A stretch of 64,000 nt of DNA from Ixodes scapularis (GCF_016920785.2 NW_024609839.1:10008196-10072195); one strand, 5' to 3'; shown: positions 42,025 to 52,564, counted from the first letter of the stretch. Numbers and translations are program-made. Notes: generated by a model not told the origin, from the sequence alone.

Positions 42025-43380
42025 AGGGGAGCCAGGGTCTCTCGGCGGGGTCCTGGCGCTATAGACGCTGAACGTTTGGGCGACGGTGAGCGGTACTCAC
42101 GGCGGAGAGGCGGCGTTGAAGTTGGCGAACGGCAGCGGTAATCCTCGATGTCACGAGGGCCTTCGTCGTACTTTGGGCGCGGGTCGTTCGGATGAAACCC
42201 ACGCAGCCCCAGTTGTCGGTAGGGGCATCGACGGTAAATGTTGCCTGCTTCACCGGAATGATCGCACAACGGGCGTCGATCGGCCGTCCCCCACAGGTCG
42301 GCCTTTCGTGGCGCAGCTTGTTCTGGGCGGACGTATGCCCGATCTTCCTGTCGTCAGGAATACTGCGGCGCTGGAGGTTCACGTAGGGGTGGCGCCGTTA
42401 ACGGGTGAGCACGGGATGTGGTCGTCGGGTAGATGCGGCGTAGCTCAGCTTCGGCGGTTCAGGGGCGGCGCTGACGAGAACTTCTGGCTGCAGCGCCTGC
42501 TGAACGTCTTCCCGGACAATCTCGGCAACTGAGGGTGAAGCCGGGCTTGTGGGAGCAGATGCAACCTTCCTGACTTACTCTCGCACTGCGTCTAGGATAA
42601 TCGCGCGGAGGTCCGGACTGTTGCAGCTGGACGTTGAGAGGGCAGCGACGTCGGGAAGTCGCTGGTACTGGGAGGCCCATGCCTGGAGGGCACGCTCGAT
42701 GTTTGTTGACACAGTGATGAAGCCTTGGACGGTTGTAGGCGGGCTCCGCACATGGTCTCCGAAGATGTTTTGTTTGACTCCCCGCATGCAGACCCGCAAC
42801 TTTTTCTCTTGGGAGCGTTTGGGTCGGTGCTGTTCATGAGGCGGAGAACGTCTTCGACGAAGCTTGTGACGCTCTCGTTTGGCCCTTCGCGTCTTGCTTG
42901 GAGAAGTTCTTCGGCCCGCTAACGTCGCTGCTTGCTGGCAAAGGTGTGTCGAAGCTCGGCCTGAAAGTCTTCCCACGACCAAATTGACGCTTCATGGTTC
43001 TCAAACCAGGTGCGTGTCGTGCCTTCCAGAGTGAAGCAGACATCCTGAAGTCACTTCTCCGGTGTCCATCTGTTATGGCGGGCCACTCGTTCGTAATTTT
43101 GCTGCAACTCCTCAACGTCCTCGTAGATCTCCCCGTGGAAAGGCGTCGGAGTCCAGGGTGCGACGGGCCTGCAGGTATGCGACGGTGGTGGCGGCCGGAG
43201 TCTGCGGCAACTGGTTGTCCCTCGATGGCCTCGCTGACTGCTTGAGTGGCAAGGGTATGAATTTCGGGGGTAGGCCTTGGTTGCGGCGACTTGATCTGGT
43301 CTCAGTATGGTCTTCGTTGGGTCCTCGGGAGCTTGGGTTCAGACTTGTACTGCGGGAACTCGGATAGGTGCGCTGCACGA
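42025..43380 (-). pseudogene. gag: Gag of the gypsy element
   Basis: Minus-strand text in alternating frames: RAEELLQAR, GPNESVTSFVEDVLRLMNST, DPNAPKRK, LRVCMRGVKQNIFGDHVRSP, PTTVQGFITVSTNIERALQA. This is the retrotransposon gag motif series typical of tick gypsy elements. A degenerate zinc knuckle, CDHSGEAGNIYRRC (near 42264-42225), has lost the second C and H. Three or more frameshifts are required. It begins shortly after the PBS at about 43387. Confidence 0.75.
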
Positions 43381-43386
43381 ACATGC

Positions 43387-43409
43387 GCTACCCCGCACCT
43401 CCACCAAAA
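43387..43409 (-). other. Candidate primer-binding site
   Basis: Directly inside the 5' LTR the minus strand reads TTTTGGTGGAGGTGCGGGG. TGG three bases after the LTR end is the expected start of a PBS complementary to a tRNA 3' CCA end. I could not identify the tRNA. Confidence 0.55.
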
Positions 43410-43821
43410 TGTGACGGGTGGTGACGAAACGAATGATAAATAAACAGAAAGAAATAAACTTTTGATGTGGCGAACTTCTGGCCAAAACAAAAAGGGAATA
43501 GACGATAACAACAAAGCGTCGCGACCGTAGAAGTCGGCGTAACAGTAGATCGAAGGCTGGGGTGAGACTGACTCCGCTCGCCATGCTGAATCCCTTATGT
43601 ACCCTCGTGGGTTTCTGGATCATTCGGCGTAGAACTTTCGGCGCGTAGAACATTTGGAACTCGATCATACGCGAATGTTGTCGAACTTACGAGAACGCTA
43701 AGTTGAAAGAATAAATAAAACGACATTCCGCTGGCTGAAGTCGAGCCTAGACATCCCGCGTGACAGTCAAGCTCGCTAACCATTCGGCCACGCACGCGCT
43801 CGCTCGTCGACGCCCGTGGCA
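43410..43821 (-). repeat. 5' LTR of the complete gypsy element
   Basis: 412 bases. On the minus strand it starts TGCCACGGGCGTCGACGAGC and ends CACCACCCGTCACA. It matches 35101-35539 across its length and 44087-44488 partly. It carries a tRNA-like segment near its start and AATAAA-like signals in the middle. Confidence 0.85.
43740..43795 (-). other. tRNA-like segment in the 5' LTR
   Basis: The minus strand reads GCGTGGCCGAATGGTTAGCG (A-box type), an Asp-like loop CTGTCACGCGGGATGTC, and GGCTCGACTTC at 43737-43747, a B-box-like string with two mismatches to GGTTCGANTCC. The acceptor stem is not intact. Confidence 0.65.
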
Positions 43822-44086
43822 ATATTGCTTATATCCCTTCCGCTTGATGTTCTGCGCTTGAGGGTCCATTTGACGGTACCTGGAACCCTTGAACGACAGT
43901 TCCGAAGTAGCAACCCAAGGTCCGTCCCAACGTTGGCCCATCGTGCGCCGGCATCGCGTCTTTTATCCCGTGGTACGTCCCCATAGTAAGAATAACGTGT
44001 GCATGTACTACCTGTAATATGTTCTGCATTTTGCTTTCAATCAACATAATTGCAGCTTCTTGGAGGCCAAAAAATGGGGCTCATAT
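43822..44086. other. Spacer between two gypsy elements
   Basis: Outside both LTRs. A 72-codon minus-strand frame (44047-43829) has no recognised motif. I see nothing I can name. Confidence 0.35.
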
Positions 44087-44488
44087 TGTCACAAATGACA
44101 ATTGATGAGCCGACGAAAACAGAAGCGAACTAAACGTTTAATGGGGCGAACCTGTGCCCAAAACAAAATAGAACAGAGCCACCGTCGCAGGCGCCAATGG
44201 CGGCGAAACAGCAGGACCGAACGCTGTGGCGAGACTGACTGCGGTTCGCCACGCGTAGTCCCTTATGTACACGCTTTGGCTTCCAGAACATTCGGCGTAG
44301 GTGGTTCAGCGCGTAGGACATACGGACCTCGAACAAGCAACAGGGCTTATAAATTTACCAGAACATTAAACTAAAATAATAAATAAAAGACGCATAACTT
44401 CAAGGAATCGAACCCCGGCCCTTCGCTTGAAAATCAAGTACGGTAACTACTCGGCCACGCACGTGCTCGCTCGCTGGCGCGCGTGTCA
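44087..44488 (-). repeat. 3' LTR of the truncated gypsy element
   Basis: 402 bases. On the minus strand it starts TGACACGCGCGCCAGCGAGC and ends CATTTGTGACA. It shares GTGCCCAAAACAAAA-type text and ATTCGGCGTAG landmarks with the LTRs of the complete element but has diverged. A tRNA-like sequence with a perfect B box lies at 44391-44462. Confidence 0.75.
44391..44462 (-). other. tRNA-like sequence in the LTR, with a perfect pol III B box
   Basis: The minus strand starts GCGTGGCCGAGTAGTTACCG and includes GGGGTTCGATTCCTTG; GGTTCGATTCC is a perfect B box (plus 44403-44413). The first seven bases GCGTGGC can pair with GTTATGC at the 3' end (four Watson-Crick and three G-U pairs), and the T arm partly pairs. 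The anticodon arm is ambiguous (CTTGATTTTCAAG). It is therefore a decayed tRNA or tRNA-like module, not an obviously working gene. Confidence 0.7.
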
Positions 44489-44499
44489 TTACGCCCCCT

Positions 44500-45675
44500 T
44501 TAAACAGAACATCGTCTTGATGCCACGTGAAAGAAAAAGCAAAGCAAAGCAAACAAAATAATAGTGAAATACGGAGGTTGGTCAAACACAGTCCAATCAG
44601 GCGTCGCACGGGATCACAGCTCACAGTCTTATCGTGCATAGTACGGCTTGAGGCGCACGACGTGGATAACTTCAGGTTGTGCTTCGGGGCGTGACAGTGT
44701 TCTTCTTCCGTCGGGCTCCCAAAGCGACGGAGTACTTTTTATGGTCCAAAGTACCGTTTCAACAGTTTCTCACTGAGGCTGTGGCGACGAACGGGGGTCC
44801 ACACCCACACCCTGCCTCCGGGCTGGAAGTGGACGTCACTGCAACCAAGGTTGTAATGGCCAGCGTCGACGCGTTACTGATCTTGAATCACGAGTCGGGC
44901 GAGCTGGCGGACTTCTTCGGCTCGTTGAGCATCCCGGTGGGCATCGTCGCTCTCATCATCAGCTGGCTCCTGGGGCAGCATCGCGTCGAGTATGGTTGTT
45001 ACATTCGGACCATGCACCAGCTGGAAATGCTTAAATACAGTGGCCTCTTAAACCGTCATGTTGTAGGTGAACGTGGCGTAGGGCAACACCGCGTCCCACG
45101 TCTTGTGCTCTACGTCGACGTGCATGGAGATCTTGTCGGCGATTGTCGAGTGGAGTGACTCCGTTTGCGAAATTGTCTGTGGGTGGTACGCAGTGGTACG
45201 ACAATTGCTGGTGTGACTGAGCCGAATAATTTCTTGTGTCAGCTGTGCCATGAACGGTGATTCGCGACCTGTAATCAGAAGTTTGAGAGCGCCGTGACGG
45301 AGGACGATGAACTCGATGAAAAACGTTGCGACTTCAACAGAAGTCCTAGAAAGGAGGTCTTTCGTTTCTGCGTACCGCGTGAGATAATCTGTGGCGACGA
45401 TTACTCAATGGTTTCCCAGGGTCGGCGGCGGAAAAGGACCAAGTAGATCCATTCCGACCTGTTGCAACGGTGCAGTAGGCGGAGGAATTGTATGCAGGAG
45501 AGGGGCCGGCTTGGTCGGCGGTTTCTCGCCTCGCTGGCACTCGTGGCATGATCGGCTGTAGAGGTGGACGGTTTTGGGGAGCTTGAGCGAGTAATACTTT
45601 TCATGAATGCGGGCCAGTGTCCGGCTGTAACCAAGGTGTCCGGACGTCGGGTCGTTGTGACACTCCGGGCCGCCT
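44500..45675 (-). pseudogene. pol: Integrase of the truncated gypsy element
   Basis: The retained protein text covers the zinc finger (H-x-H near 45650, C-x2-C near 45545), core, E motif (near 45188-45150: TAYHPQTISQTESLHSTI) and the GPY/F end. The frame changes several times. The Q-T-E-x-x-H pattern of the last catalytic block is visible. The C-terminal piece (44639-44500) precedes the LTR. Confidence 0.8.
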
Positions 45676-46535
45676 GCAGTTTGAGATACGTGAGGTTGGG
45701 ACTAGGACGGTTGATAGGAACACGGATCGTTTTCGTAGCCAGGGATACAACGTGAGCGATTGCAGAGGACGGGTATCCTACAAGGTTAACCACATGTCCT
45801 CCCATGTGAGCCCTAAATGCATCCCAATTGGTGACGCGTATCTCTTTGTACGTTGGCGTCGGAGGTTTTGGTGAAGTGACTATTATGGGAACATGGTCGC
45901 TTGCCCTTGTGTCGGGTTGAGCATTCCGCTCTTCTGTTTTATTCGGTGAAACAAAAGAGAGATACAAGACACTCTGTTTAACTCCCGGTCTTACAACAGT
46001 TTCAGTTCCGTCATTCAGCGCTTGAAGGTGTAAGGACGATGCTGCAATCTCCAGGTGAATTCCTCGTCTGTAGTCTGCGTTATGGGTGTTAAAATCTACA
46101 CAGATAACAAGGTGCCCCGTAGAGACATGTTCTATCTTTCGTAGCTCTTCGGGATCCCAGCAGACGTTTGAAGGAACGTAGACACTAATGAAAGAGTAGA
46201 GTTCTCCTCCAGGGCGAACTGTCACACCGAGGTATTCTGCTGCTCCTTTTGCGATTGAGGATAGGTCTGGGGGTTCTTGATAAATGCTTGCCCGGAAATA
46301 TAATGCCGCCCGAGGCTGGCCGTCGTTTCGTTTTGATGCACTTAGGTATATCACATATGGCGCAAGTCTGCAGTCTCCAACAAGAATACGTGGCCAGAAT
46401 GTATATTTTGTTTGCCAGAAGGTACTGGCGTAGGTCAGGAAGACAAGATCTAAGGCCACGTTCGTTCCGTTGGAGCACAGTTGGCAGTTTAGGTTTTCTA
46501 CTTTGGGGCTTAAGACATCTTCCATTCTGGCTCAC
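45675..46535 (-). pseudogene. LINE ORF2 endonuclease (EEP) fragment
   Basis: The frame is open for over 280 codons. It reads MEDVLSPKVENLNCQ, LVGDCRLAPYVIYLSASKRN, LYSFISVYVPSNVCWDPEEL, HLVICVDFNTHNADYRRG (the D-x-N block), IAASSLHLQALNDGTETVVR, and RASDHVPIIVTSPKPP (the S-D-H block). Catalytic E in the expected LQET position is not found, because the N-terminal text is out of frame. The frame then continues by chance into the gypsy part, giving a 374-codon ORF (45401-46525) whose last 90 codons are not in the integrase frame. Confidence 0.8.
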
Positions 46536-46544
46536 TGTTTGGTG

Positions 46545-48160
46545 AAATAGCGGTTCAGCTGGTCAATGACGAATTGGATCAACCATTGTAGGCCACATGC
46601 CCACGGTGTTTGTAGGGGTGTGAGAAGACGGCATGCCATATGTGCAGCCGTTTTGATAATGGACAGCCAGTCCACATCTGAAGTCGGTAATGAAGATGGC
46701 TTTTGATTTGTGACATTTTTTGTAGGAGGCGTGAGATTGCAAATGTTCTCCTGGGAAGCCGGATGTGCTTGATGAGTATCGTAGTCCATTTTCTCCGTTA
46801 TGGGTCGTTGCTTGGTGCAACAGCCTGCTTTTGTGAAAGAGACTTTGGTAGAGTGCGAGGCGACTGTTGAATTCCTTTTGCTATTATTGATTATGTAGTG
46901 CCGGTGACGGATGCTGAGGCGGATGTTGAAGCGTATGATGCTGGAACAACTTTTTTAGCTTTCGGAACAGAATTTTTCTTGGGCACGTTGTGTTTCTTTG
47001 TAGTCACTGTCTCCAGAGCTCTTTGGCAAGGGGTCGAAGCGCCGTCCTGCGGGGGACCACGTTTGGGCAGTCCGGAGATTCACAAAGTTCACCTTCGAGT
47101 AGTAAAGAATGTCTCGTTCATTCTTTAATTTCTGGCATTTTGGGGATGTTGCCTCATGCTGTCCTCCGCAGTTCACGCATTTGATAGTCGTGGAGGTGCA
47201 TTTCTGTTTTGTTTTTTGTCAGTTGTTGGATGCTTGTCACCGCAGCGGCTGCAAGCAACGGAACGCTGCACGCGACAGCGTAGTGTCCGAAGCTTCCACA
47301 CCGGTAGCATTAAGTCGGTCGGTGGTAGAATTCCCTCACTGGATGCCGGACTCGCCCAACAAGAACATGGCTTGGAAGCTTGCTTCCGCGAAAGGTGATC
47401 TATACGCTTTCAGAGCCGAAACGACGTACTCGAGCGACCTCCGCATCAGACCGCAGTCGTCCAGCGATTTTTGTTCCAGGAAGTGCTACGTCGACGTTCT
47501 TGATTGCACCTTCGACTGTGGGACCTGCAAGACCCTCGTACGCCTTCACTGGAAGTCCACAGAGGATTGTGCATTTGAGCAGTGCTCTCGTGGTGAATCT
47601 ATTTCTCACACCCACGGCAATTCCGTTCAGACGCTCATTTGGTCTGATTTGGACAATGCACTCGGGGCAGAGAAGATCTAAACCGTCTGACAGCCTTAGG
47701 GTGCTCAGACTGCTGATGCGGTCACCTTCTTTTGTTGGCACTAATATCACGGTGAGGCTTTCGGTCCGGGGGGGGGCGTCTTTTTCCGAGTCTTGACTGG
47801 ATCTTTCCTTGTACCGACGTTTTAGGGTAGCGCGGGCTGGATACCATTCGCCACCGTCATCAAGAGCTGTATCCGAGTTTATTATTTATTCCGGAGAATC
47901 CTGGGCGTCTATTATGATTGGGTCATTGTCCGTAGTGAAAGGGATCTTACTAATGATGGCTTCGATTTTGGGGCTAAGGTTTCTGTTTTGATCCGTGATG
48001 GTCAGCGTCGTCTTGGTCGGCGTTAGGCATGATCGGCCGCCGGCCGAAGTGCCGGCGGCCGGCACTTCGGCCGCTTAAGAACGAGGCGGAAGACGTTGTC
48101 GAAGGCCTCTTGGTTAGTTGGGAATGCAGGGATGACCAAGAATGAGCGATAAACAACCAA
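46545..48160 (-). pseudogene. LINE ORF1 with three zinc knuckles
   Basis: The minus-strand frame 47750-47400 carries an RRM-like region (LSTLRLSDGLDLLCPECIVQ, RNRFTTRALLKCTILCGLPV). Then C-YRC-GSFGHYAVAC (CCHC knuckle near 47310-47260), a second C-SRC-GDKH (near 47250) and a third, VNCGGQHEATSPKC (near 47179-47135), follow. The C-terminal part ends QFVIDQLNRYFTKQ at about 46535, just before ORF2. It has frameshifts between knuckles, so it is inactive. Confidence 0.75.
48041..48073. repeat. GC-rich 15-bp-arm palindrome
   Basis: CGGCCGAAGTGCCGG (48041-48055) is inverted as CCGGCACTTCGGCCG (48059-48073) with a 3-base loop. It lies inside the LINE ORF1 and would break that frame. It may be the head of a small insertion. 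Confidence 0.65.
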
Positions 48161-48180
48161 AAATGCGAAGGTCTGAAAAA

Positions 48181-48485
48181 GCTGGACTGCTGTCAAGGTC
48201 ATTTTCTACTTCCCGCTTTCAAAACAGCAATTAATAAGGTATGGCAGTCAGAATAGGATAGGAAAATTGACAATACACTACACGTTATCAAACCTTGTTT
48301 GCGGGTGTGAGGGAGTTGCCATTACAGGAATCGTTTCCATGAAACTTTGATGTCCCGATTGAGGATTGGCCACTCGCGCTTGACACATCTGTATTTGCTT
48401 TATGGTGAAGATACTTCACAGTCTGAGCATTGCGGCAAAGTAGTGACTGTATTATACATCTTGTGGTAACTGGCTACATGCACCG
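48181..48485. other. No gene recognised
   Basis: AT-rich stretch between the second LINE (its 5' end) and the palindromic Penelope-type fragment. No motif is recognised. Confidence 0.4.
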
Positions 48486-48670
48486 TCATATTGAATGGGT
48501 TAAAACAGCACAAAAAGAAGAAGGACCAGCAAAGGGAAACACACAGATACAGCGCTGTGTGTTTCCTTTTACTGGTGCATCGTTTTGTTTTTTTTCTTTT
48601 GCGCTGTTTTAACCCGTTCAATATGACCATCAATCAACTCGCCCAACTTTTCACCTTGTTACATACACCA
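48486..48670 (+). mobile_element. Penelope-type fragment with inverted head
   Basis: GTCATATTGAATGGGTTAAA (48486) is inverted at 48600-48627 (TTTAACCCGTTCAATATGAC). Further pairing is AAACACACAG against CTGTGTGTTT in the middle. The right end, ATGACCATCAATCAACTCGC, is the counterpart of ATGATTAATATTCACCAGCTCGC in the pseudo-LTR of the 28-kb element. This suggests a distant pseudo-LTR of the same superfamily. Confidence 0.55.
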
Positions 48671-48734
48671 GTTGTAACTTTTAGTCATAAAGTGTATCAC
48701 TCCAATTGTAGACAGTTTAAAATGTGGTAGATTA

Positions 48735-48945
48735 TGGTCAGTTTGATCTTAAAATTCAGAAACATCGTAATTTTTTCATACCGAGAGCTTATGCTGATGA
48801 TTTACATGACTCATGTTCATAGTCTTATTGGATCATCAAGTACTAGGGCTGTATTTCTTCAACCCTTGTTTCTGCAGCAGTTTATGCACTTGGCGCATTT
48901 TGGCCCTGGTAGCCCTTGCGCCATAAAACTCAAATCATTCATTAC
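48735..48945 (+). mobile_element. LINE 3' end with terminal stem-loop
   Basis: GGCGCA (48892-48897) pairs with TGCGCC (48917-48922), then ATAAAACTC and a short ATTC/ATCA run. This is the same plan as 33854-33916. The 71-codon frame at 48734-48949 reads across it and is not a gene. Confidence 0.6.
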
Positions 48946-51900
48946 ATGACCCTATGCACACACCTTTTTTTTAAGTATGTTTGACTTTCCCATGTGGCAA
49001 AGGTGAATTGCCAAAAGACGTTGATTTTTTCGAGGGGTTAATTTCAGGGAGATACCCGAAGCAGTCTGGAAGGCGATGACGTCAAAATAGTTAATCTTCC
49101 ACGCATCGTAAAAGACGGCTTTTGTGTAGTGCGTGATATGTATAATTTACGTCGATTAAAATGTGTTTGAGGTTGTCACTACGCCCGGTTAAATATTTTA
49201 TTATTTCAATAGAGCACCTAAATAAGTAAGAATCTTCTGTTGTAAGTGTATGTAGTTGTTCTTGGAGAAATAAGGCCGCTGATTTCTGCCAGGTTCCGCT
49301 CTCTGGGGCGACGACTCGAAGGAAACAGAGTCTCCAGCAGGCACTGCACACTTTCTGCTGGGCTTTGGATGTGCTCGCTCGCTAGAGCTGCACGAGACGC
49401 CGATCCGCCGTCGAAGGTGGGAGGCTCGCACAGGAGGCGGGAAGGCTGAAGCTTCTCCTTGCCGTTCTTACTTGGACAGTGATTCCTATATCTGCGACGT
49501 GCTTCAGCTTGGTGAGCTTATTGTATTTCTTGCTTATTTTATTTCAGTTTTTTAGCACTCCGCCTGATACGTCACTGCAGGCTTGTAAATATGTGAGATT
49601 CCAGTCGGGAGAATGAGAGAAAGAGAGAGAAAGAGACGGCTTGCTGAAGAGGAAATACGTGTTTTTCTAGCTAGATGTCAGACGGTCATCATTTGTGGGG
49701 GAAAGGGTAGAGCGGATAGCAGCTAATCGAAGAGAAAATTGTGAAAATAGAGATTTCAGTTTTATCTCGTGCGCCGTCATTTGCGGTCTTTTCATTTTTA
49801 AGAAATCGGAGGAGAGACTTAAGACTGCTTACATGTAGGAATGCGAAAGCATTCCTACACGCAGCGCATTCCTACAAGCAGTGTGCCACGTCTTCATTTT
49901 TCAGACGGCGCTCAGGCGGTGACATCACGCTCCCCGACTTCACAGCCGCGGCATGTCCGCCGGCTCCACGCCTTCCGTGACGATGCATCTGCATTTCGTG
50001 CTTTTCTTTGTGTTTCATTTCTGAGGCGCGTCCGCTTTGACCTTCAGCGGTCCCGCCGGCTTCCGTGACGAAGCATCTGATAGGATGCCTCGCAGCCACT
50101 CGAACTTTAATTGCCATTTCGCTCAGCCAATGGCCATTTAGGTACCGTTTTTCGCTGCAACAGACGAGGGCTAGACGCTCTGCTGCCTCCGCTCAATGGG
50201 ATCGTTAATGCATTAAGAATGTTTCTTAAAGCTTATTTTATTGTGATAATCGTAAGCACCGCGTACTGAGGCATGCACAAAACGTTTAGAAACTTTTTCT
50301 TAAAAAAAAAAAAAAAGAAATCGATGGGGCTCGTTCTTAGGTAGTCTACACTCGGGGACAACTTTCCTTTTCCTTATGCGGAGAGGAGGAAAAAGCACGC
50401 ACAGCTTGAATTAGCACAAAAAATGGGAGAGCTCACGCGTGCCCGTACTTTTGATTGCATTGCAAAAAACAATTGTCTCTGAGCATAGAAACTGCATCCA
50501 CAGGATATAGTGACATACGCGAGGCTTTTCATTGGTTGAAAGTGTTAGGTTGCATTTTAATTTCTAAGCTTACTGAAATGCACCCCCGCATCTGTGACCT
50601 TCTGGCACGTATAGCTTGTATGACGTGAGTGTGTAACGAACCGGGTATTTATATTTCCACGCTTGTGAAAGCATATTTCTTCCTTTTCAGAGAAGTTCAG
50701 TTAGTTTGACCGTTAAAATGTACGCATTATTTTACCGCGTATTAGTAACAGCGTGTGTGAGATTACTTGAGCATCGACGTTTTCATGTGATTGTCTTGCA
50801 CTTTCCTATCCCAATATGTCTCTGCGCGCGAGAACGTCGTTTTCTACTCGCATAAATATTACGCACCGCGTTGAATGAGTATCGCATGATTAGCCGCGTG
50901 GTTTGCAGAGAAATATGGGGGATTTGCTTATCTCTCGCTATTATTATTGCAAGAATCGCAACACAAGAGGCGAGTGTCGGAGAACTATATTTTCGCAGGA
51001 GGTTTTGCAATATTATTACTACGGAGGAATTGAAAGAGCCCGACTTACACGGCAATTTTCAGAATAAACTAGCATGTAAATGTCGTTAGTGAAATACCTG
51101 ACAAAACGGTATACCGAAGTTAACAAAAAAATAACAAAAGAAAACTGGAGTTTTTTCTCTTTCAACCTATAATCATATCAAACTGCTCATGAATACTCTT
51201 ACCACTGTTTGCGGCAGAAGCAAACGAGGTCATGCCATTACTGATAGACACTTATTATCGATTTATGAACTTTCCTCACGACGCTCACATGAAACGTAAC
51301 GTCACGCGTGGAATGGAAGGAATCAAAACATGATAGGTAATGTGAATTACCGAAAACCGCATGTTTCAAAAGATAACAATTTATAAAGTAATTCCATGCC
51401 AAACTTCCCATGCGTGGCGCTCGACCAGCGCCGATTCCTTCGAAACGAAATCCCAGGTGTTCCTTATGTTCTGAATAGTCAATTTCGTAAATATTTTCGT
51501 CCCCAAAAACTTTTTGACCGCGCTAGTGCTTTTTGAATTTACCAAAGAGGCCCGAAAGTAGGCAGAATTTAAAAAAAAGTTTGCCAAAAGTACAGATCTT
51601 TAGTTATCAACGCACAATTTTTGCTGTCCCATTCTACTTGCATTGTTGCTTCATACAGGCATGAGTTCGATTTTAAATAATATATTTTTTTTAAATGAAG
51701 ACAAAATGCTGAAATTATGCTGTTTTCGACATTTTTTCATTTAAATTTGAGAGTCTGTATACCCGTGCTAGGAATGTTTCCAGCATGTATTGTAGATATA
51801 CGTTTTGAATGAAATAGCTTCCTACCATAAAAATATTTTTTTTTTATATTGAAGCGTAAAGCTGCGCAAAATGGCATTGTGGTTTAAATTGAACTGCAAA

Positions 51901-52351
51901 TTTCGCAGTGAGGTGGCCTAAGGGAAAATATGCCCGACAACTCAAGCGATAAAGCGCCATATGAACTTATAATTGATAAAACTTAAACAAAGTAATATTT
52001 CTTTTAAGCGAGGTGACTTCCTGAGGTCACGCGAAATCAGGGAGTCACCTGTCCCTCAGTACCCTTCCAACCTCCTCCTCAAGAGCTGCGCTCTAATCCG
52101 GCGTAACATGGAGTTGTAAACGGCTTTCGGTTTTACGCTGAATATTAAAATTTGAAGGAAAATTCGAAACGCGCTCGTAGATTTCAAACGCGTTCCCTCG
52201 TTTCTGAGTTTTCCTGGGTGCGTCTGTCCGACACCGTCTTCTCACCACTAACCCGCCGCCTTCCTCGGCAAAGATCCCCGACCAGATGACGTCCACCGTG
52301 CCTCGCGGCGGCCGGCCTCCAGAATCTGAGCCACCACCACCCTAACGAAAA
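48946..52351. other. Long unassigned stretch
   Basis: No protein or RNA gene is recognisable. A 24-base hairpin, GTAGGAATGCGAAAGCATTC region, lies at 49834-49860. A poly-A tract lies at 50303-50316. Several AATTT/TTTAA-rich segments occur. The open frames are short and overlap on both strands. Confidence 0.35.
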
Positions 52352-52521
52352 ACCCAGTATAACGTGTCACTATCTGGATTATGGAAGTAAAAATTTAACT
52401 GTAATTGTTTCTGGAAATCTGAAATCCAGGTTGCAGACAAAAAAATTTAAAACCTGGAATCCGCGTAGAATCTAGATATATTTTAGTTACATAATCCAGG
52501 TGGCAAAATATTTTACTGGGT
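52352..52521. mobile_element. CCCAGT-ended MITE
   Basis: 170 bases start ACCCAGTATAACGTGTCACT and end TGGCAAAATATTTTACTGGGT. The terminal strings ACCCAGT/ACTGGGT and the longer inner blocks CTGGATTATG-GAAGTAAAA against TTTTAGTTACATAATCCAG pair. It has no coding content. The termini look like a hAT or Tc1-type MITE but I cannot place it. Confidence 0.65.
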
Positions 52522-52564
52522 ATTCCGGTTGGGCAACCTTCCAGTCACCGAAGGTACAAGCCTT

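Larger units (their letters stand above)
35097..43825 (-). mobile_element. Complete but inactive Ty3/gypsy element with LTRs and 4-bp target duplication
   Basis: Minus-strand order: 5' LTR (43821 to 43410), a TGG-starting primer-binding-site candidate, gag (about 43380-42000), protease (about 42024-41359), RT (41072-40425), RNase H (40258-39864), integrase (39812-39311), an interrupting 3.4-kb insertion (39310-35901), integrase C-terminus (35900-35640) and 3' LTR (35539 to 35101). ATAT flanks both ends (35097-35100 and 43822-43825). Without the insertion the element is about 5.3 kb. The two LTRs differ often, and all genes have stops or frameshifts, so it is old. Confidence 0.85.
44087..45675 (-). 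mobile_element. Truncated gypsy element, relative of the complete one
   Basis: Only integrase and a 3' LTR remain on the minus strand. From 45675: ECHNDPTSGHLGYSRTLARI, CHECQRGEKPPTKPAPLL, GMDLLGPFPPPTLGN, VIVATDYLTRYAETK (catalytic D), FKTTAYHPQT-like text, SLHSTIADKISMHVDVEHKT and PLLKRYFGP, and then LTR 44488 to 44087. It is joined at 45675 to a LINE. It supplies the paralogous empty site at 45379-45396 for the insertion in the complete element. Confidence 0.85.
45675..48180 (-). mobile_element. 5' half of a second LINE
   Basis: On the minus strand ORF1 runs from about 48160 to 46545 and ORF2 starts at about 46530 with an endonuclease. It is broken at about 45675, where gypsy integrase text begins without spacer. 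The rest of ORF2 is missing. Its ORF1 has three zinc knuckles and a different sequence from the LINE at 24-34 kb, so it is another family of the same general type. Confidence 0.75.

Noticed and set aside
42086..42532. 148-codon plus-strand ORF in the GC-rich part of the gypsy gag
   Set aside because: It is the antisense shadow of gag/zinc-knuckle text on the minus strand, which has recognisable motifs.
45401..46525. 374-codon minus-strand ORF that could be a fusion of endonuclease and integrase
   Set aside because: The endonuclease part is genuine, but beyond about 45675 the frame does not follow the integrase frame, which lies in another register. The open frame continues by chance, so it is not a domain fusion.
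46888..48000. Several plus-strand ORFs of 100-190 codons (for example 47109-47681)
   Set aside because: They are antisense to the LINE ORF1 with its zinc knuckles on the minus strand.
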